Shown here: piece after piece, positions 12,161-22,721 of the stretch | Layout of the letters: each line of letters starts with the position of its first letter | How positions within the stretch are numbered: the first letter of the stretch is position 1 | Assembly: GCA_033977485.1 (NCBI GenBank) | Contig: CM066994.1 | Location: 84,320,871-84,384,870 of the forward strand | Reading direction: 5' to 3' | DNA length: 64,000 nucleotides | DNA from: Hydrangea macrophylla | Lineage: Eukaryota > Streptophyta > Magnoliopsida > Cornales > Hydrangeaceae | The notes under the pieces: generated by a model | Databases searched by the model: none | What the model saw: the letters and a program-made list of their open reading frames with translations, nothing else | What the model was told of the DNA's origin: nothing | Made by a program: the position numbers and the translations under genes

Positions 12161-12250
12161 TACGAGAACCAAGTCATTGATTGAAGCAATAACTTGGCAA
12201 TTATCGATTGTACAAAAAAAAAAACCATTGGTAACTGACTAATTGAACAA

Positions 12251-12443
12251 GAGTAATGCTATGCTTTTCAAATCTTAATCCCAAAAACACATCTTAAATG
12301 ATGTGGCAGTGATGTGATAGTGTGACCACCTTCAATAATGACATGACCACTTTAACATTATCCAATCAAAATTTAATAGGCCTACTACCACATCATTTGA
12401 GATGAGATTTTAAAATTAGGATTTGAGTAACATAGAATTACTC
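12251..12443. mobile_element. 193-bp MITE with long inverted ends, probably Mutator-like
   Basis: The left arm starts GAGTAATGCTATG and the right arm, inverted, starts GAGTAATTCTATG. Similarity runs about 55 bp into each arm to a shared AAATGATGTGG block. Flanks ATTGAACAA (12242-12250) and ATTGAAGAA (12444-12452) match at 8 of 9 bases, a likely 9-bp target duplication. Non-coding. Confidence 0.7.
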
Positions 12444-12452
12444 ATTGAAGAA

Positions 12453-12879
12453 GTTTCGGTTGATCAGTGAAAACCTGTTGGCTATAAGGACATGTGGGAA
12501 CTGACTGACTAATTGAAGGAATTCATGTTGAGCAATGAAAAGTAAATTATTTCTTGTCTTAAGCAATTTGGCAAGAGTTCAAATGTTCAATTACTACTAC
12601 TACGAATATATTTTTTTAAGAAAATTGTGTTTAGATACATTAGAATCATTTTTTTTAAAGAAACCTTGGCTGAAGGAGGGAAATGTATTAGAAGGCCAAA
12701 AAATATAAATCTAGTCAGGGGAACTTAATATCGAAATTCCTCAGTGAGATGAAAGGTCAGCCATACTGTAATGTTAAGAAGAAAGTGGCGCTTCATTTGA
12801 GTCTAGCATGTTAAGAGGACTCAAATATAATGCCACAATCAGACCCAAAAAAAAAAAAAAAACAACTATTCCTAAGTTA
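12453..12879. other. Intergenic, nothing recognised
   Basis: AT-rich, with a run of A near 12848-12862. No gene or repeat that I can support. Confidence 0.45.
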
Positions 12880-12889
12880 GACTAGATCC

Positions 12890-13315
12890 AAGCACGAGGC
12901 CTCCTTAGCAAAGTGATCAGCGAGCCCGTTAGAACTATGAGGAATCTGGTTGATCTCGATAGTACAAAGAGCTTTGATTCTATCAAAGAGTGACTGGATA
13001 GAATTGAACACATTGTTTAACTTCCACAGTTATGAATTTTCTGACGTTTACCAAGAAACAACCACTTTGGAATCGCTTTCGAAGATAACGGACAATGGGA
13101 TGGCTGACCTATGAAATAGCAATTGGTAGGTCATGATTAGTGCCTATTTTATTGCATGTAATTCCGTTGTGTTTAAATCTGCCAGTCCTGAAGACTAAAG
13201 TCAGTACTTTTCCTTCTAAATCTCTAAGAGTTCCCCCAATACCTAAAGGTCCCAGTTTCCCAAGAGAAGAACCATCTACATTGAACTTTAGGCTTCCTGG
13301 AGATTTCGCAGACAC
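12890..13315 (-). pseudogene. LINE RNase H domain remnant
   Basis: Minus-strand translation contains LKFNVDGSSLGKLGPLGIGG, the N-terminal signature of plant LINE-type RNase H including the first catalytic Asp. Shifted frames towards 12890 keep the FESDSKVVVSW-like block. Frameshifts after the first 68 residues break it. Confidence 0.7.
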
Positions 13316-13999
13316 TGTTGAATAAGATAGCTCTCCGAAATATTCCTAAAAAATTTTGTACAAGAATAGGAGAAGTTGGGCATTGAGGATCGCAGCCACC
13401 AAAATAGCCTAAGTTTGATGACATCAATAAGGTAATGAATTGTTGTGTTAGTGTTTTGGAAAACTTTTTAATTTCTCCAAAGCCAAATGGACCAGGTGAT
13501 GACGTAAAACAATGAGTCCCATGCTTGCTTGGCTTGACAGATTGAGTTTAATTCATGCCATTGGTGCCACCATTCCAGGAAGGTAATTGGTGGGCAAGCT
13601 AGAAATTGCCATCATTGTAAACGGCTACCTCAAACCTGCTAGGAAATGTTGCAATTTAATAGAGGTGATAAACTGATTGACAAAGAGGACATTTCGAGGT
13701 TTCCTCGTCCATTTGAATAAATTTCCTAACATTTGGCTTCACTGCTATCTTGCCCTGAAGAGCCTACCAACAAAAATTTGGGCTTTGGGAGGAGTAGAGC
13801 TATTGCAAATTAAGTTGAGGGGATGCAAGACAGGGTGGTTTACTTCTTCAATTGATCTGCATAAACTTTTAACTGAGTAAAGACCCTTGTCATCAAATTT
13901 CCAAATGGGAGATCCAAGCTTAGATTGACAAAGTGATGCTGGTTATAAGTAAGACAAAAAAGAGTCCCATTAATTTTACTCCCATCTGAAACATTTCTT

Positions 14000-14242
14000 C
14001 TAAGTTTGATGTCCTAGGTCCATTGTGAGTTTGTCTAGTTTACATTTTTGTTTTTGTGTCCTTCCCTTTTTTCGGCTAGTACGAATATTCTGGCAAAAGG
14101 TGTTCTTGAGATTTTCCTCCTCTAGCCAGCAATTTGTCCAAAATCTAATTCTGGAGCCATCTCCAAGTCTTATGCCTCGTACGGAGTATTTGATTTCATC
14201 AGCCAAATTCTTGAAAACTTCTTGTTCAATGCAAAAACCCAA
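14000..14242 (-). pseudogene. LINE C-terminal zf-RVT region remnant
   Basis: The peptide includes VRGIRLGDGSRIRFWTNCWL, the conserved block that starts the zinc-binding region downstream of RT in plant L1 elements. It is open for 80 codons and then lost. Confidence 0.7.
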
Positions 14243-14949
14243 TAAGATGGCTCTTCTTGTAATTTTTTCATAGCCCAGAAGCTACTTCGAAGCCACGTAG
14301 AATTCTTTTCAGAGTTCCGAGTTGGTGGAAAGATGGCTTGCAAAAGAGTAGCATTTCGTCTGCGAATTGAATATTCTCAATTGAATAGGATCAGTAGCAC
14401 CACATTCCATGTCCTAGTTAATCAACACACTATCCTTCTATCGCTAGGTTGAAAAGAAAGGGTGACAAGGGGTCTTCCTATCTGAGGCCTCTCTTAAGCT
14501 GGAAAATGTCTGTGCTTATTCCATTCCCCAAAACAAATTGCATCACTCCTTTGAGTCTACTAGCAACCTTGAGCACTTCTTGTTCAATCCCAAGCCCAAT
14601 AAGATGGCTTTTCTCGTAATGTATTCCCAAACCCAATAAGATGGCTTTTTCATAATTTATTCGCAGCCCAGAAGCTACTTTCAAGCCACGTAGAACTTTT
14701 TTCAGAGTTCTGAGTTGCTGGAAAGATGGCTTGCAAAAGAGTAGGATGTCGTCTGTGAAATGAATATTCTCAATTGAATAGGATCAATAGCACCACATTC
14801 CATAACACGCTAAGTCCTTCTGCTGCTAGGTTGAAAAGAAAGGGTGACAAAGAGTCTCCCTATCTGAGGCCTCTCTTATGCTGGAAAATGTCTGTTGTGC
14901 TTGTTCCATTCACCAAAACAAATTACATCACTCCTTTGAGTCTATTAGC
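14206..14949. repeat. Tandem duplication of about 370 bp inside the LINE RT region
   Basis: The stretch about 14206-14573 and the stretch about 14577-14949 share the same order of blocks: CCCAATAAGATGGCT, AGAAGCTACTT, GATGGCTTGCAAAAGAGTAG, GGTTGAAAAGAAAGGGTGAC and CATCACTCCTTTGAGTCTA. They differ by scattered substitutions and small gaps. Near the junction the CCCAATAAGATGGC block is itself doubled. Confidence 0.75.
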
Positions 14950-15304
14950 ATCCTTTTCGAATAGTTTGTAAATACTGCTAATCAAACTAATAGGCCTATA
15001 CTCCGAAACCATTGTGGGGTTGATTCCTTTAGAAATTAGAGCTTTACATATTGAGTGTAGCCCTGGATCTAGATTTCCAAAAGCATGGAAATCAGTCAGA
15101 AATTTCAGAACATCTTCCTTGAATAAGTGCCATTTTGCTTTAATGAATTGCATTATAAATCCATTGGGACCTGGTGCCTTATTCCCATCACAATCTTCCA
15201 GAGCCACAACGATTTCTCCCATGGAAAAGGGCTTTTTGAGCATTTTTTTTAGTATGTGGTTAAACGTCATGAATCCGTGGCTGCCCAGAGTTATACTTAC
15301 CTAG
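14480..15304 (-). pseudogene. LINE reverse transcriptase remnant
   Basis: The minus strand encodes ALEDCDGNKAPGPNGF followed by ISKGINPTMVSEYRPISL and NRLKGVM, which are the N-terminal fingers and palm blocks of plant L1 reverse transcriptase. The part around the catalytic residues is disrupted by the duplication and by frame changes. Confidence 0.85.
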
Positions 15305-15699
15305 TTGGTGTTTTGGAATTGAAGCTTAAAGTGGTTGTGAATAGCACTTTTAATCTCTAAAAGATTTGAGAATTCTCTTCCGTTGTGGTAAAGTTATAAA
15401 ATACTATTTTTCATTCTCTGGCCTGAAGCCACAATATGGAAGAAAGGCGTGTTCTTGTCCCCTTCTCTATGCCACTTGATTCTCAATTGTTGTCTCGTAT
15501 TGGCTTCGAGTATTCTATAACATTTCCACAAATCAACAAAGAGACTAATTTTTTCCTTTCTCTCAACTTCACTTAATAATTGTTGTTCTTGTTTTAATTA
15601 TAGCGCATTGATTTTCAATTCCAAAGCTTGAACATCCTTATGCCTACAAGCGCGATCCCCTTTTGTGCTTCTTAGAATAGCATATTTGGAATCGATCAT

Positions 15700-16440
15700 A
15701 TTGTGCAAGATGATGTTTCTAGGATTTACATTGAGGGGAGCCGATTGCTGACTTTCATCAACCCTTTTATTCAAGAGTCTATCCTCAAGCTAAGAACTGA
15801 AAAATCTAAAAAGTGGTGGTCCTTTGATACTCGATGAATTCGAAAGAACAATAGGATTATGATTAGAAAGCCCTTTCGTTCCTCTAAGTATAAAATCTTT
15901 AGGAAAGTTCAATGTCAATAACTCATGTGTTGATACAAAAGTTGTTAAAGTCTCGCCTTCCTCTTCTCATGTAATTTCTCTCATTCGTCTCCTCCTCTTT
16001 GATTGTGGTGTAGAAATCTCAACCAATGATCTAAGGATTTTCGGGGCATTAAGATGGATTCCAAATCAACCCATAGAGAATTTTTCTCACTATCATCATT
16101 GGTAGCATAAACATTGCATATCATGATTTCCTCTTGATTATGAATAACTTTGACTTGAAGGATGATGTATTTTTGTGCTGTGAAGGAGTTGATAACTGTG
16201 AAGAAAGCATAATCCCAATATGTATGTAGACCCCCAACTGTGTAAATTGCATCAGAGCTTCTAAAGTTATGATATCAATCTCCCCCCATTTTCTCTGCAA
16301 TTCTCCGATTAAAGCCGTTAAGTTTTGTTTCTTGAATCAGCAACAAGTTTGGCTTTGAGGAGTGATTAAGGTTTTGACAACTCTCTTTTTCTTCATCCTT
16401 CTAAGACCTCGTACATTCCAGGATATGAGCTTCACAATAA
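15700..16440 (-). pseudogene. LINE endonuclease region remnant
   Basis: Near 16420 the minus strand gives SWNVRGLRRMKKKRVVKTL and then, with a frame break, the QETK-like block, as at the N-terminus of AP-type LINE endonucleases. The rest is only weakly readable. Confidence 0.6.
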
Positions 16441-17227
16441 GATATTAAGAAACTCCTTAAGGGATGTTACTTGATATTCATTCTGTCTCTGCTCAAAATC
16501 CACCCTATCTCTTCTTTCCAAATCCTCCATGAGATCAATCACTTGCTCATCAGTGTTTTTAGATTTCAGTTTTGTTTTCCGTCCAAGATTCCAAGTCTTA
16601 ACAGCTTCTAAGCGAATGGGATTGGGTCTATTCGGTAAACCCTCATCAGAGACTGAGCCAACTATAGTATCGATTTGAGATGTTGAAGGAGCAGCAACAC
16701 TATACTTCAGCTTTTTGCACTTCCTCGACCTTGAATGGACATTGGTGCCTTCGTTGGCCAACTTGCTTTTGATTCTGCTTTGGCTATTTATTGCTTGCTG
16801 TATTTGCTTCTTACCTCCATACCCAACATGAGAAGCTTTAGCAAATAACTTTTCTTGCTCTTATATTCCTAACGAAGGTAAAATCTTTAGCTTCTTGGAG
16901 CTTTGTGAATGGTTCATCTACTTCAATGGGGGATTCTTCTATGTCGACTCTCAAACTGAAATTGCCTGGACTATCCTTGAAAAGGCTGTCGACTACGATT
17001 TCAATAGAGTCTTGGGCTTGAGGGTTTTGTTGGTTTGCGCAGGAAGATAAAGTTTGGGAAGGTGAGGAGTTTTGGGGAATAATTGGGCTTTCTGAGACAA
17101 CTTGGGTTGAGCTATGCTCAAGGCACTCTGAGAATGGACCAATCTGGGTAGGAGATTTTGTGGTAGGATGAGAGATGGGCTTGGGGGAAAGTGGCCCAAC
17201 ATGCTTGGAAACATAATTCAAATTCAA
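16432..17227 (-). pseudogene. LINE ORF1 C-terminal portion
   Basis: Two open minus-strand pieces (17227-16838 and 16761-16432) are rich in Ser, Pro and Lys and sit between the RRM of ORF1 and the endonuclease. The position fits the low-complexity C-terminal half of plant L1 ORF1. The assignment rests mainly on position. Confidence 0.5.
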
Positions 17228-17901
17228 AATTTGAATGATTGACGCCTTAGAGAAAGAGATGTTGTCATCCTAGTTTGAATTTACCGCTGGTGTAACTTTT
17301 CCGGTGCAACTTCTCGGAGGGCTTTGAGATGATTTTTTGACTTGTCTCATATGGTTTGATAATTATTGGTGCCTTAATCAATGGACCGTCCTTAGCAAAG
17401 AAGATAGAGGTTTTATCTTCAGAGATAAAGATTTCAAAAACATGTTCCTTAATCTTTATCCTTGTCTTGTAATTAATGGGGCTTCTGTGGTGGAAATTAA
17501 GACACTTCTTCTATCAAGCCTGCATTTATTCTTTGTGTTGTGATCCATAGCTATAAATTCCCCTGATAAGTTCCAATTAGATTAATCATGATTCAATGCA
17601 TGAAGTGGGACCCTTTCATAAATTAACCAGGTCAATCTAGATTGGTATAGATCATCTTCTTCCCATGGTTTGATAAGGTCGGTCGAACCACTAATTCAAC
17701 CATTCTTTATTGTCTTGGATTTCCTGCATCATGGATTCATGATCATGAAAAGAAAAAAAGGGCCATGTCTCCTCCCATTAGGGCTACAGAGCATAGAATT
17801 CCATGGTTGTAGAGAAAATCTTTAATGCAAAGTAGTGTTGTTGGGTCTAATAGAAAAACCACAACAACACTCGAAAGCTAGATTGAATCCTCCTCTTTCA
17901 C

Positions 17902-18342
17902 CTAATATTCCAAATTTGCAGAGGGAGCAGATTCCATTTTAGTGTTGAAGTGAGAGTTGTCCTTCAGGGCATCTTGATAAGATCTATCATCCCTCAAAGA
18001 AGTGTTGCCATCGCCAAAGGATCTATGGTTGGGAGTGTTAAAAGGGTCTCGAATAGTCGCCATGGCCTCTGTATCACCACCATTCCAATCAAATGCGAGA
18101 CATTCAATCATGATTTGGAGTCCCCAAATAATAGAGTCGTTGCATTTGAAGGCAATATCCAGAGCTTCATTTGGGTTTTCGAACCTCATGAAACCATATT
18201 TGTTGGGGTTGTTAGCTCTTTTCCTTCTAGGGATGAACACATCCTTGACATTTCCCTCTCTCCCTGGTTCCTGATCTTGTTGTCTATTCTGAGTTTCAGA
18301 TATTCCATTACCACTGTGTAGGTTCTTATCTGGTTTGGCCAA
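17902..18342 (-). pseudogene. LINE ORF1 with RRM
   Basis: The 146-residue frame contains VFIPRRKRANNPNKYGFMRF, an RNP-like RNA-recognition motif found in ORF1 proteins of plant L1 elements, which coat the LINE RNA. The frame is lost after about 17900. A short Gln/Glu/Arg-rich stretch precedes the motif. Confidence 0.7.
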
Positions 18343-18832
18343 CTTTATTGATTCTCCCTCTCTCCATTTCCTAGACTCTTATGTTTATAATATTATGATG
18401 CACAAAAATAATGATGATCCTTCATGTGCATGGCTCGTTGATGAGAGAACCCATTTCTAAGGCAGTCTAAAGCAGTTTGATGAGACAACCATTTCTCTGA
18501 GTAGTTGATTTACATGTATCTATGTTTTGATTTGACCATTTGTACATTAGAATCATATATTCACCAAATTCAAAGAACTTATCGATAGACATTGTATGAA
18601 TATCATGAAAATGATTCAATAAATTAGCTCGACTATTGAAACCATGAATCATGTACCGCTTACCATGTCAAGTTAGTGTCCTATTCAGTCTTGATAACTA
18701 TGCTTTAAACTACTCATTGTTATGTAGAAAAAAATATGAAGCATTTCTCTTTCATCCAACACAATAAAGTATAACACTAATATTGGATACCCATATTGCT
18801 GATTCAGTTCCATTTTATTGTTTGAATATCAG

Positions 18833-19904
18833 GTGGTCTCAGTGACTTCATTCGAAGGAGGCGATAATCTTGACTTAATACCTAATACTGTTATCCTTGG
18901 TGGCACCTTTAGATCTTTCTCCAATGCAAGCTTTTACCAAATTCTTCAAAGAATAGAAGAGGTTTGTCATTTAATCTTCTTTCATGATTAGGAAACATTG
19001 AATTATATGTTCCATGTCTTCCATGCCAATAAACTAATTCCAGTCTTTGTTTGGGAATGCTCAAAACCAGTTCAATAATCCATAAGTGAGTCAGATTCAA
19101 GTGTTTGGTAATACTCATTTACTACATTGGAGTTTTTGCTCGACCTAAAATCGTTCTTAAAATCGATTTTTCATCAAACCAAAACATTATATTAAACCCC
19201 AGATAGAAAATAGAAAATGGAAAAACAAAAACAAAATGCAAAAAAGTCTGTTTGAGAAGGCATGAACCTTTTCTGTAGTTTAAAACTGAACAGGTTCTAT
19301 AAATCTAATGATTGGAAGATGCCTTTATATTGCATGGAAGTTCTTGCCTAAGTTAAAATCAACCTTTAAACATGACCATATTGGAAACGACAACGGAACC
19401 TGAACCCTTTTTTTTTTTTTTTTTTTTTTGCATTCCTAAACAGACCTAAGTATTAAACCTAATCCAATTTTGATGCAGCCCTAAACTATGTTCTCCACGC
19501 ACAAATGAACTTATGACAATCTCTTAACATCTCACCAGGTGATTATAGAGCAGGCCAGAGTTTTCAGATGCTCTGCGATGGTGGACTTCTTCGAGAAAGA
19601 GTACACAATTTATCCCCCAACAGTGAATGATGAGAAAATGTACGAACACGTAAGGAAGGTAGCTCTTGATTTGGTGGGTTCGACGAACTTCCGAGTTGTT
19701 CCACCGATGATGGGTGCGGAGGACTTCTCATTTTTTTCAGAGAAGGTTCCGGCAGGCTTCTTCTATATCGGCATAAGAAACGAAACATTGGGATCGATAC
19801 ACATCGGACACTCGCCTCACTTCATGATCGACGAAGAAGTTCTTCATATAGGTGCTGCAGTTCATGCTACCATTGCTGAAAGATATCTTAACGAGCATAG
19901 ATGA
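18833..19904 (+). CDS. ILR1-like IAA-amino-acid hydrolase, last two exons (ILL6-like)
   Basis: Exon 18833-18961 (43 codons, VVSVTSFEGGDNLDLIPNTV) is joined in phase 0 to exon 19539-19904, which ends with a stop after ERYLNEHR. The intron 18962-19538 is GT-AG, and an AG acceptor precedes the first exon. The sequence matches the C-terminal third of plant M20-family amidohydrolases that release auxin or jasmonate from amino-acid conjugates. It includes PPMMGAEDFSFF and GHSPHF, whose first His is a metal ligand of the family. No ER-retention tail is seen. The 5' exons with the remaining metal ligands (the CGHD-type block) are absent from the 18.8 kb upstream. Either a very long intron holds the LINE, MITEs and Tat-1, or this is a truncated gene copy. 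The two exons themselves are undamaged. Confidence 0.85.
19409..19432. repeat. Poly(T) run in the hydrolase intron
   Basis: An uninterrupted T run of about 23 bases about 110 bases before the splice acceptor at 19538. Confidence 0.8.
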
Positions 19905-20987
19905 TTATTAGAAGGTTTTAGCATATTATTGATTTTTTTTTATTGTACTTTAGGTTCAAGGTGATGCTTAGAATTTTCCCTTGTTTAGCGAAATTAGGGA
20001 TTGTTCCTCTTAAATGTTATTATGATGATTTCGATATCTTTCAATTGATATAGTCCATTGTATTTATTCTAGAGAAATTTGGGATTGATCACTCTTAAAT
20101 GTGATTATGATGATTGATATAGTGTTTCAAGTGATTTAGTCCATATTATACATAATATGCCTAAGTTTTAAATACTCCCCTTGCCACCCTTCTAATTTTT
20201 TTCAAAAATTATTAAGCTCACCCCCTCCCTAAGCTTGATTCTTGGATCCGTCCTTGTGGAGAGGTATAGTCTGCTCTGTTGCATTCTTCCTATCATTATT
20301 TACATAGAAGTACCCTGTTGCAGCACCTATCACGAGCTGTAAAGATAGCACGCTACCTTTAGGGGCTGTTTGGGAAGGCTAATGACCAATTCTATGGTTC
20401 ATAAGTGAACTAACTAGTTGTATCAATTCAAGTTTTTCCTAGATTCTCTTTTCTTGCATAAGCTTTTGTGTCTGACCTAAAATTACTCTTTAAGCATGTT
20501 CTCTGTCAAACTAAATAATATATATATAATTTTTTTAATAAAAATGGGAGGGGACTGGCCGTATTCTTATTTTATGTATTTCTAAGTAGGTCCTTACATT
20601 TCTATTGAGAATTGGTTTTGTAGGCAAAGGCTTGTTAAAGGGACCAAACAAGTGACATAAAAGTTATAACCATACAAAGATAAAAGTCAAATGCATTCTT
20701 TTTTCACTAAATATAAAAATAATACATGAAAGGATGCTAAGGTGGGTGAGGGATGTTCAACTCTGCACACAAGTACATAGTAAATATTTGAGCAAAAAAA
20801 AGTACATAGCAAATATATGTACTTGATTTCTAATGTTTCTCTCTCTCTCTTTCTCTAAAGTGGCACCAGTGCTCTACACAAATACAGATGAATTATAAAT
20901 TACTCATGCCCATGAGCAATCAAAATTTGTTTAAACCTAAATTTATCAAATTTTTATAAATAACTTTTTTTTTATAATATTAATATT
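19905..20987. other. 3' flank of the hydrolase gene; intergenic
   Basis: AT-rich sequence with no supported gene. Around 20362-20520 the text resembles intron sequence near 19040-19200 (both contain GTTTGGGAA, CATAAGTGA and GACCTAAAAT in the same order). This suggests two copies of one small unnamed repeat. Confidence 0.4.
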
Positions 20988-21919
20988 TGATACACCCAAA
21001 ATGGTCTAAGGGCCAATAACCTAACCTGACCAAGGTCTGTTACCCAAGGTCCGTACATTCTTGAAGTATCCAACCAAATGCAAGGAAGCCAGTTGGCCAT
21101 CATCGGGTCACTCTGAGCCATGACACCTAGTAAAAACCTCGACCCGTAGGTTGGGCAAGTTCATGCTCTCATATCTCTAGCAGAATAGTCCTAATCACAT
21201 ACAATTGACTCAACCATGAGCCTTTCCTAACTCAGGTGTCTAAAGGCCGAATCCCACATAGCTCTAATTCAGAAGACTTCTTGTTGAGGCCGCCGCTTAG
21301 AGGCAGTTTAACCTAGGGTTGCATGGATAAGCTCCAGCTGCTAATTAGTTTCCTAAACTATTTAGGAACTAAGGGCCTGTTTGGTTGTCCTTCAATGAAA
21401 TAATTACATTCATATTTTCGTACACAATTTTTATATAAAAAGATGAAGAGATTGAATGGTTTCATTTAGAAAACAGATGCTCGTCTCAAAAATGATACTT
21501 GCAATCATGAATTTTGGCATTCTAGAAAAATGAACAAATTGCCTTATAAGAAGAAATATGGTAAAATCTCCCATATTTGTAAATGGATTCATTTATGGTG
21601 ATGAATTTTGCCTTTAACTTCTATTCAAAATTTGAATGGAACCATTCAATTTGAAGGGACAACCAAATAGGCCATAAATATATTATACGTAGGAGAACTT
21701 TTCCTATTATAAAAGAGTCCCCTACAACCTTGAGAAAGGGATCTGATCCAAACCCTAATCTCTCAACTAGAGAAACCTAAAGTTGTCAAGCCTACCCTAA
21801 AACTAACCCTGTAGGCTGACCCTTGGTAGTTCCAGACACCATTATTAGATCACCAAGGTCCCTGTAGCAGTTTCTTATACATAGTGGAATACTCTAACAT
21901 ACACGTGCATGTAGGCAAC
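20988..21919 (+). repeat. Left part of an old Ty3 5' LTR, split by the Tekay element
   Basis: It starts TGATACACCC. It carries a typical LTR leader (AAAAGAGTCCCCTACAACC, AACCCTAATCTCTC) and continues beyond the Tekay insertion at 51149-51259, where it ends next to a plant Ty3 primer site. A Tourist-like MITE is inserted at 21373-21674. The 5' boundary is the least certain part, as the partner LTR is not in the window. Confidence 0.55.
21373..21674. mobile_element. Tourist-like (PIF/Harbinger) MITE
   Basis: The ends are GGGCCTGTTTGGTTGTCC and, inverted, TGGCCTATTTGGTTGTCC, continuing in a shared TTCAA block. TAA flanks both sides (21370-21372 and 21675-21677), the target duplication expected for this superfamily. 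The inside is AT-rich and non-coding. Confidence 0.75.
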
Positions 21920-22100
21920 TGTCACAACCCATCCCACTACGCGTGGAAACAGGACACGTGGCACGCCATTAAGGCTTATCCAGTTCCATTAAAGAAGAAA
22001 TAGCAGCGGAAAACATTATTAAGATCCATGAAAATCAGAGTTTCAAAAAGTTTTGGCCATTTGAATCCTTTCAAAAGAACAAAGTTTTGAAAACAGAGGA

Positions 22101-22376
22101 CCAGTCGACTGATCGAGGGTCCGGTCGACTGGTGATCTCAAACAAAAAAGGGTCTCCAAACATAACAGCCTATCCAGTCGACTGTGTCGGGGACGCAGTT
22201 GACTGGTGCCCAAAATTTTCAGTCGACTGGTGACCAATCCAGCAGAATGTCCAGGTCTGGGGCCCCATCCAGTCGACTGTTTTCTCAACCCAGTCGACTG
22301 AACCCCAGACGAAATCAAGCAGTAACTAGTTCAACACACTGACCCAGTCGACTGGATCAAAAACCAGTCGACTGGT
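22101..22376. repeat. CAGTCGACTG palindrome cluster (left LTR)
   Basis: Nine copies of CAGTCGACTG or one-base variants are spaced 20-45 bp apart. The longest form is the perfect palindrome CCAGTCGACTGG. It lies downstream of the LTR TATA box, so it is in the transcribed part. Confidence 0.9.
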
Positions 22377-22716
22377 TTCTGTCAGCAAGCCCAAAAACTG
22401 CAGCTTTCCTACTCGAGGTTCTCCCAATTCCCGACCAACACATAACCACTCTATTCCATCATTCAAAACATAATTACAAGAGCGTTTACTAGGGATTACA
22501 AGTACTACGAACTACTCCATGGTCTGATTACAACATATAACAAAACCCCAAATCCTTATACAAATTTTAGGATTTAAACAAAAACATAAACAAGTGATTT
22601 CCCCGGCGTTCCTTAACGTCCTCACTCCTCACGCTTCTTCTTGTCTTTCTTCTTACCTGCAATGTAGTACATCTCCACTGCTCAGCTATATGCTGAGCGT
22701 ACAAGTTCTAACATGT

Positions 22717-22721
22717 GCAAT
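22717..22721. repeat. Target-site duplication GCAAT, left copy
   Basis: GCAAT precedes the left LTR of the Ogre-like element and recurs at 43054-43058, directly after the right LTR. The uninterrupted site is seen in the intact Tekay LTR near 49869. Confidence 0.95.

Larger units (their letters stand above)
12880..18350 (-). mobile_element. L1-type LINE, decayed, nearly full length
   Basis: On the minus strand the fragments appear in the order of a plant L1 LINE. ORF1 with an RRM (18342-17902) is followed by the rest of ORF1 (17227-16432), an AP-type endonuclease start (WNVRGLRRM near 16420), reverse transcriptase (about 15300-14480), the C-terminal zf-RVT region (14242-14000) and an RNase H (13315-12890). 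Every part has frameshifts or stops, so the element is dead. A segment of the RT region is duplicated in tandem. No clear poly(A) tail or target duplication was found. It lies between Tat-1 and the exons of the hydrolase gene, in the orientation opposite to that gene. Confidence 0.85.
21920..22721 (-). repeat. Tekay 3' LTR, outer segment
   Basis: This is the first 802 bp of the left LTR, cut at 22721 by the Ogre-like element; it resumes at 43059. It contains nine copies of the CAGTCGACTG palindrome between 22101 and 22376. Confidence 0.93.
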
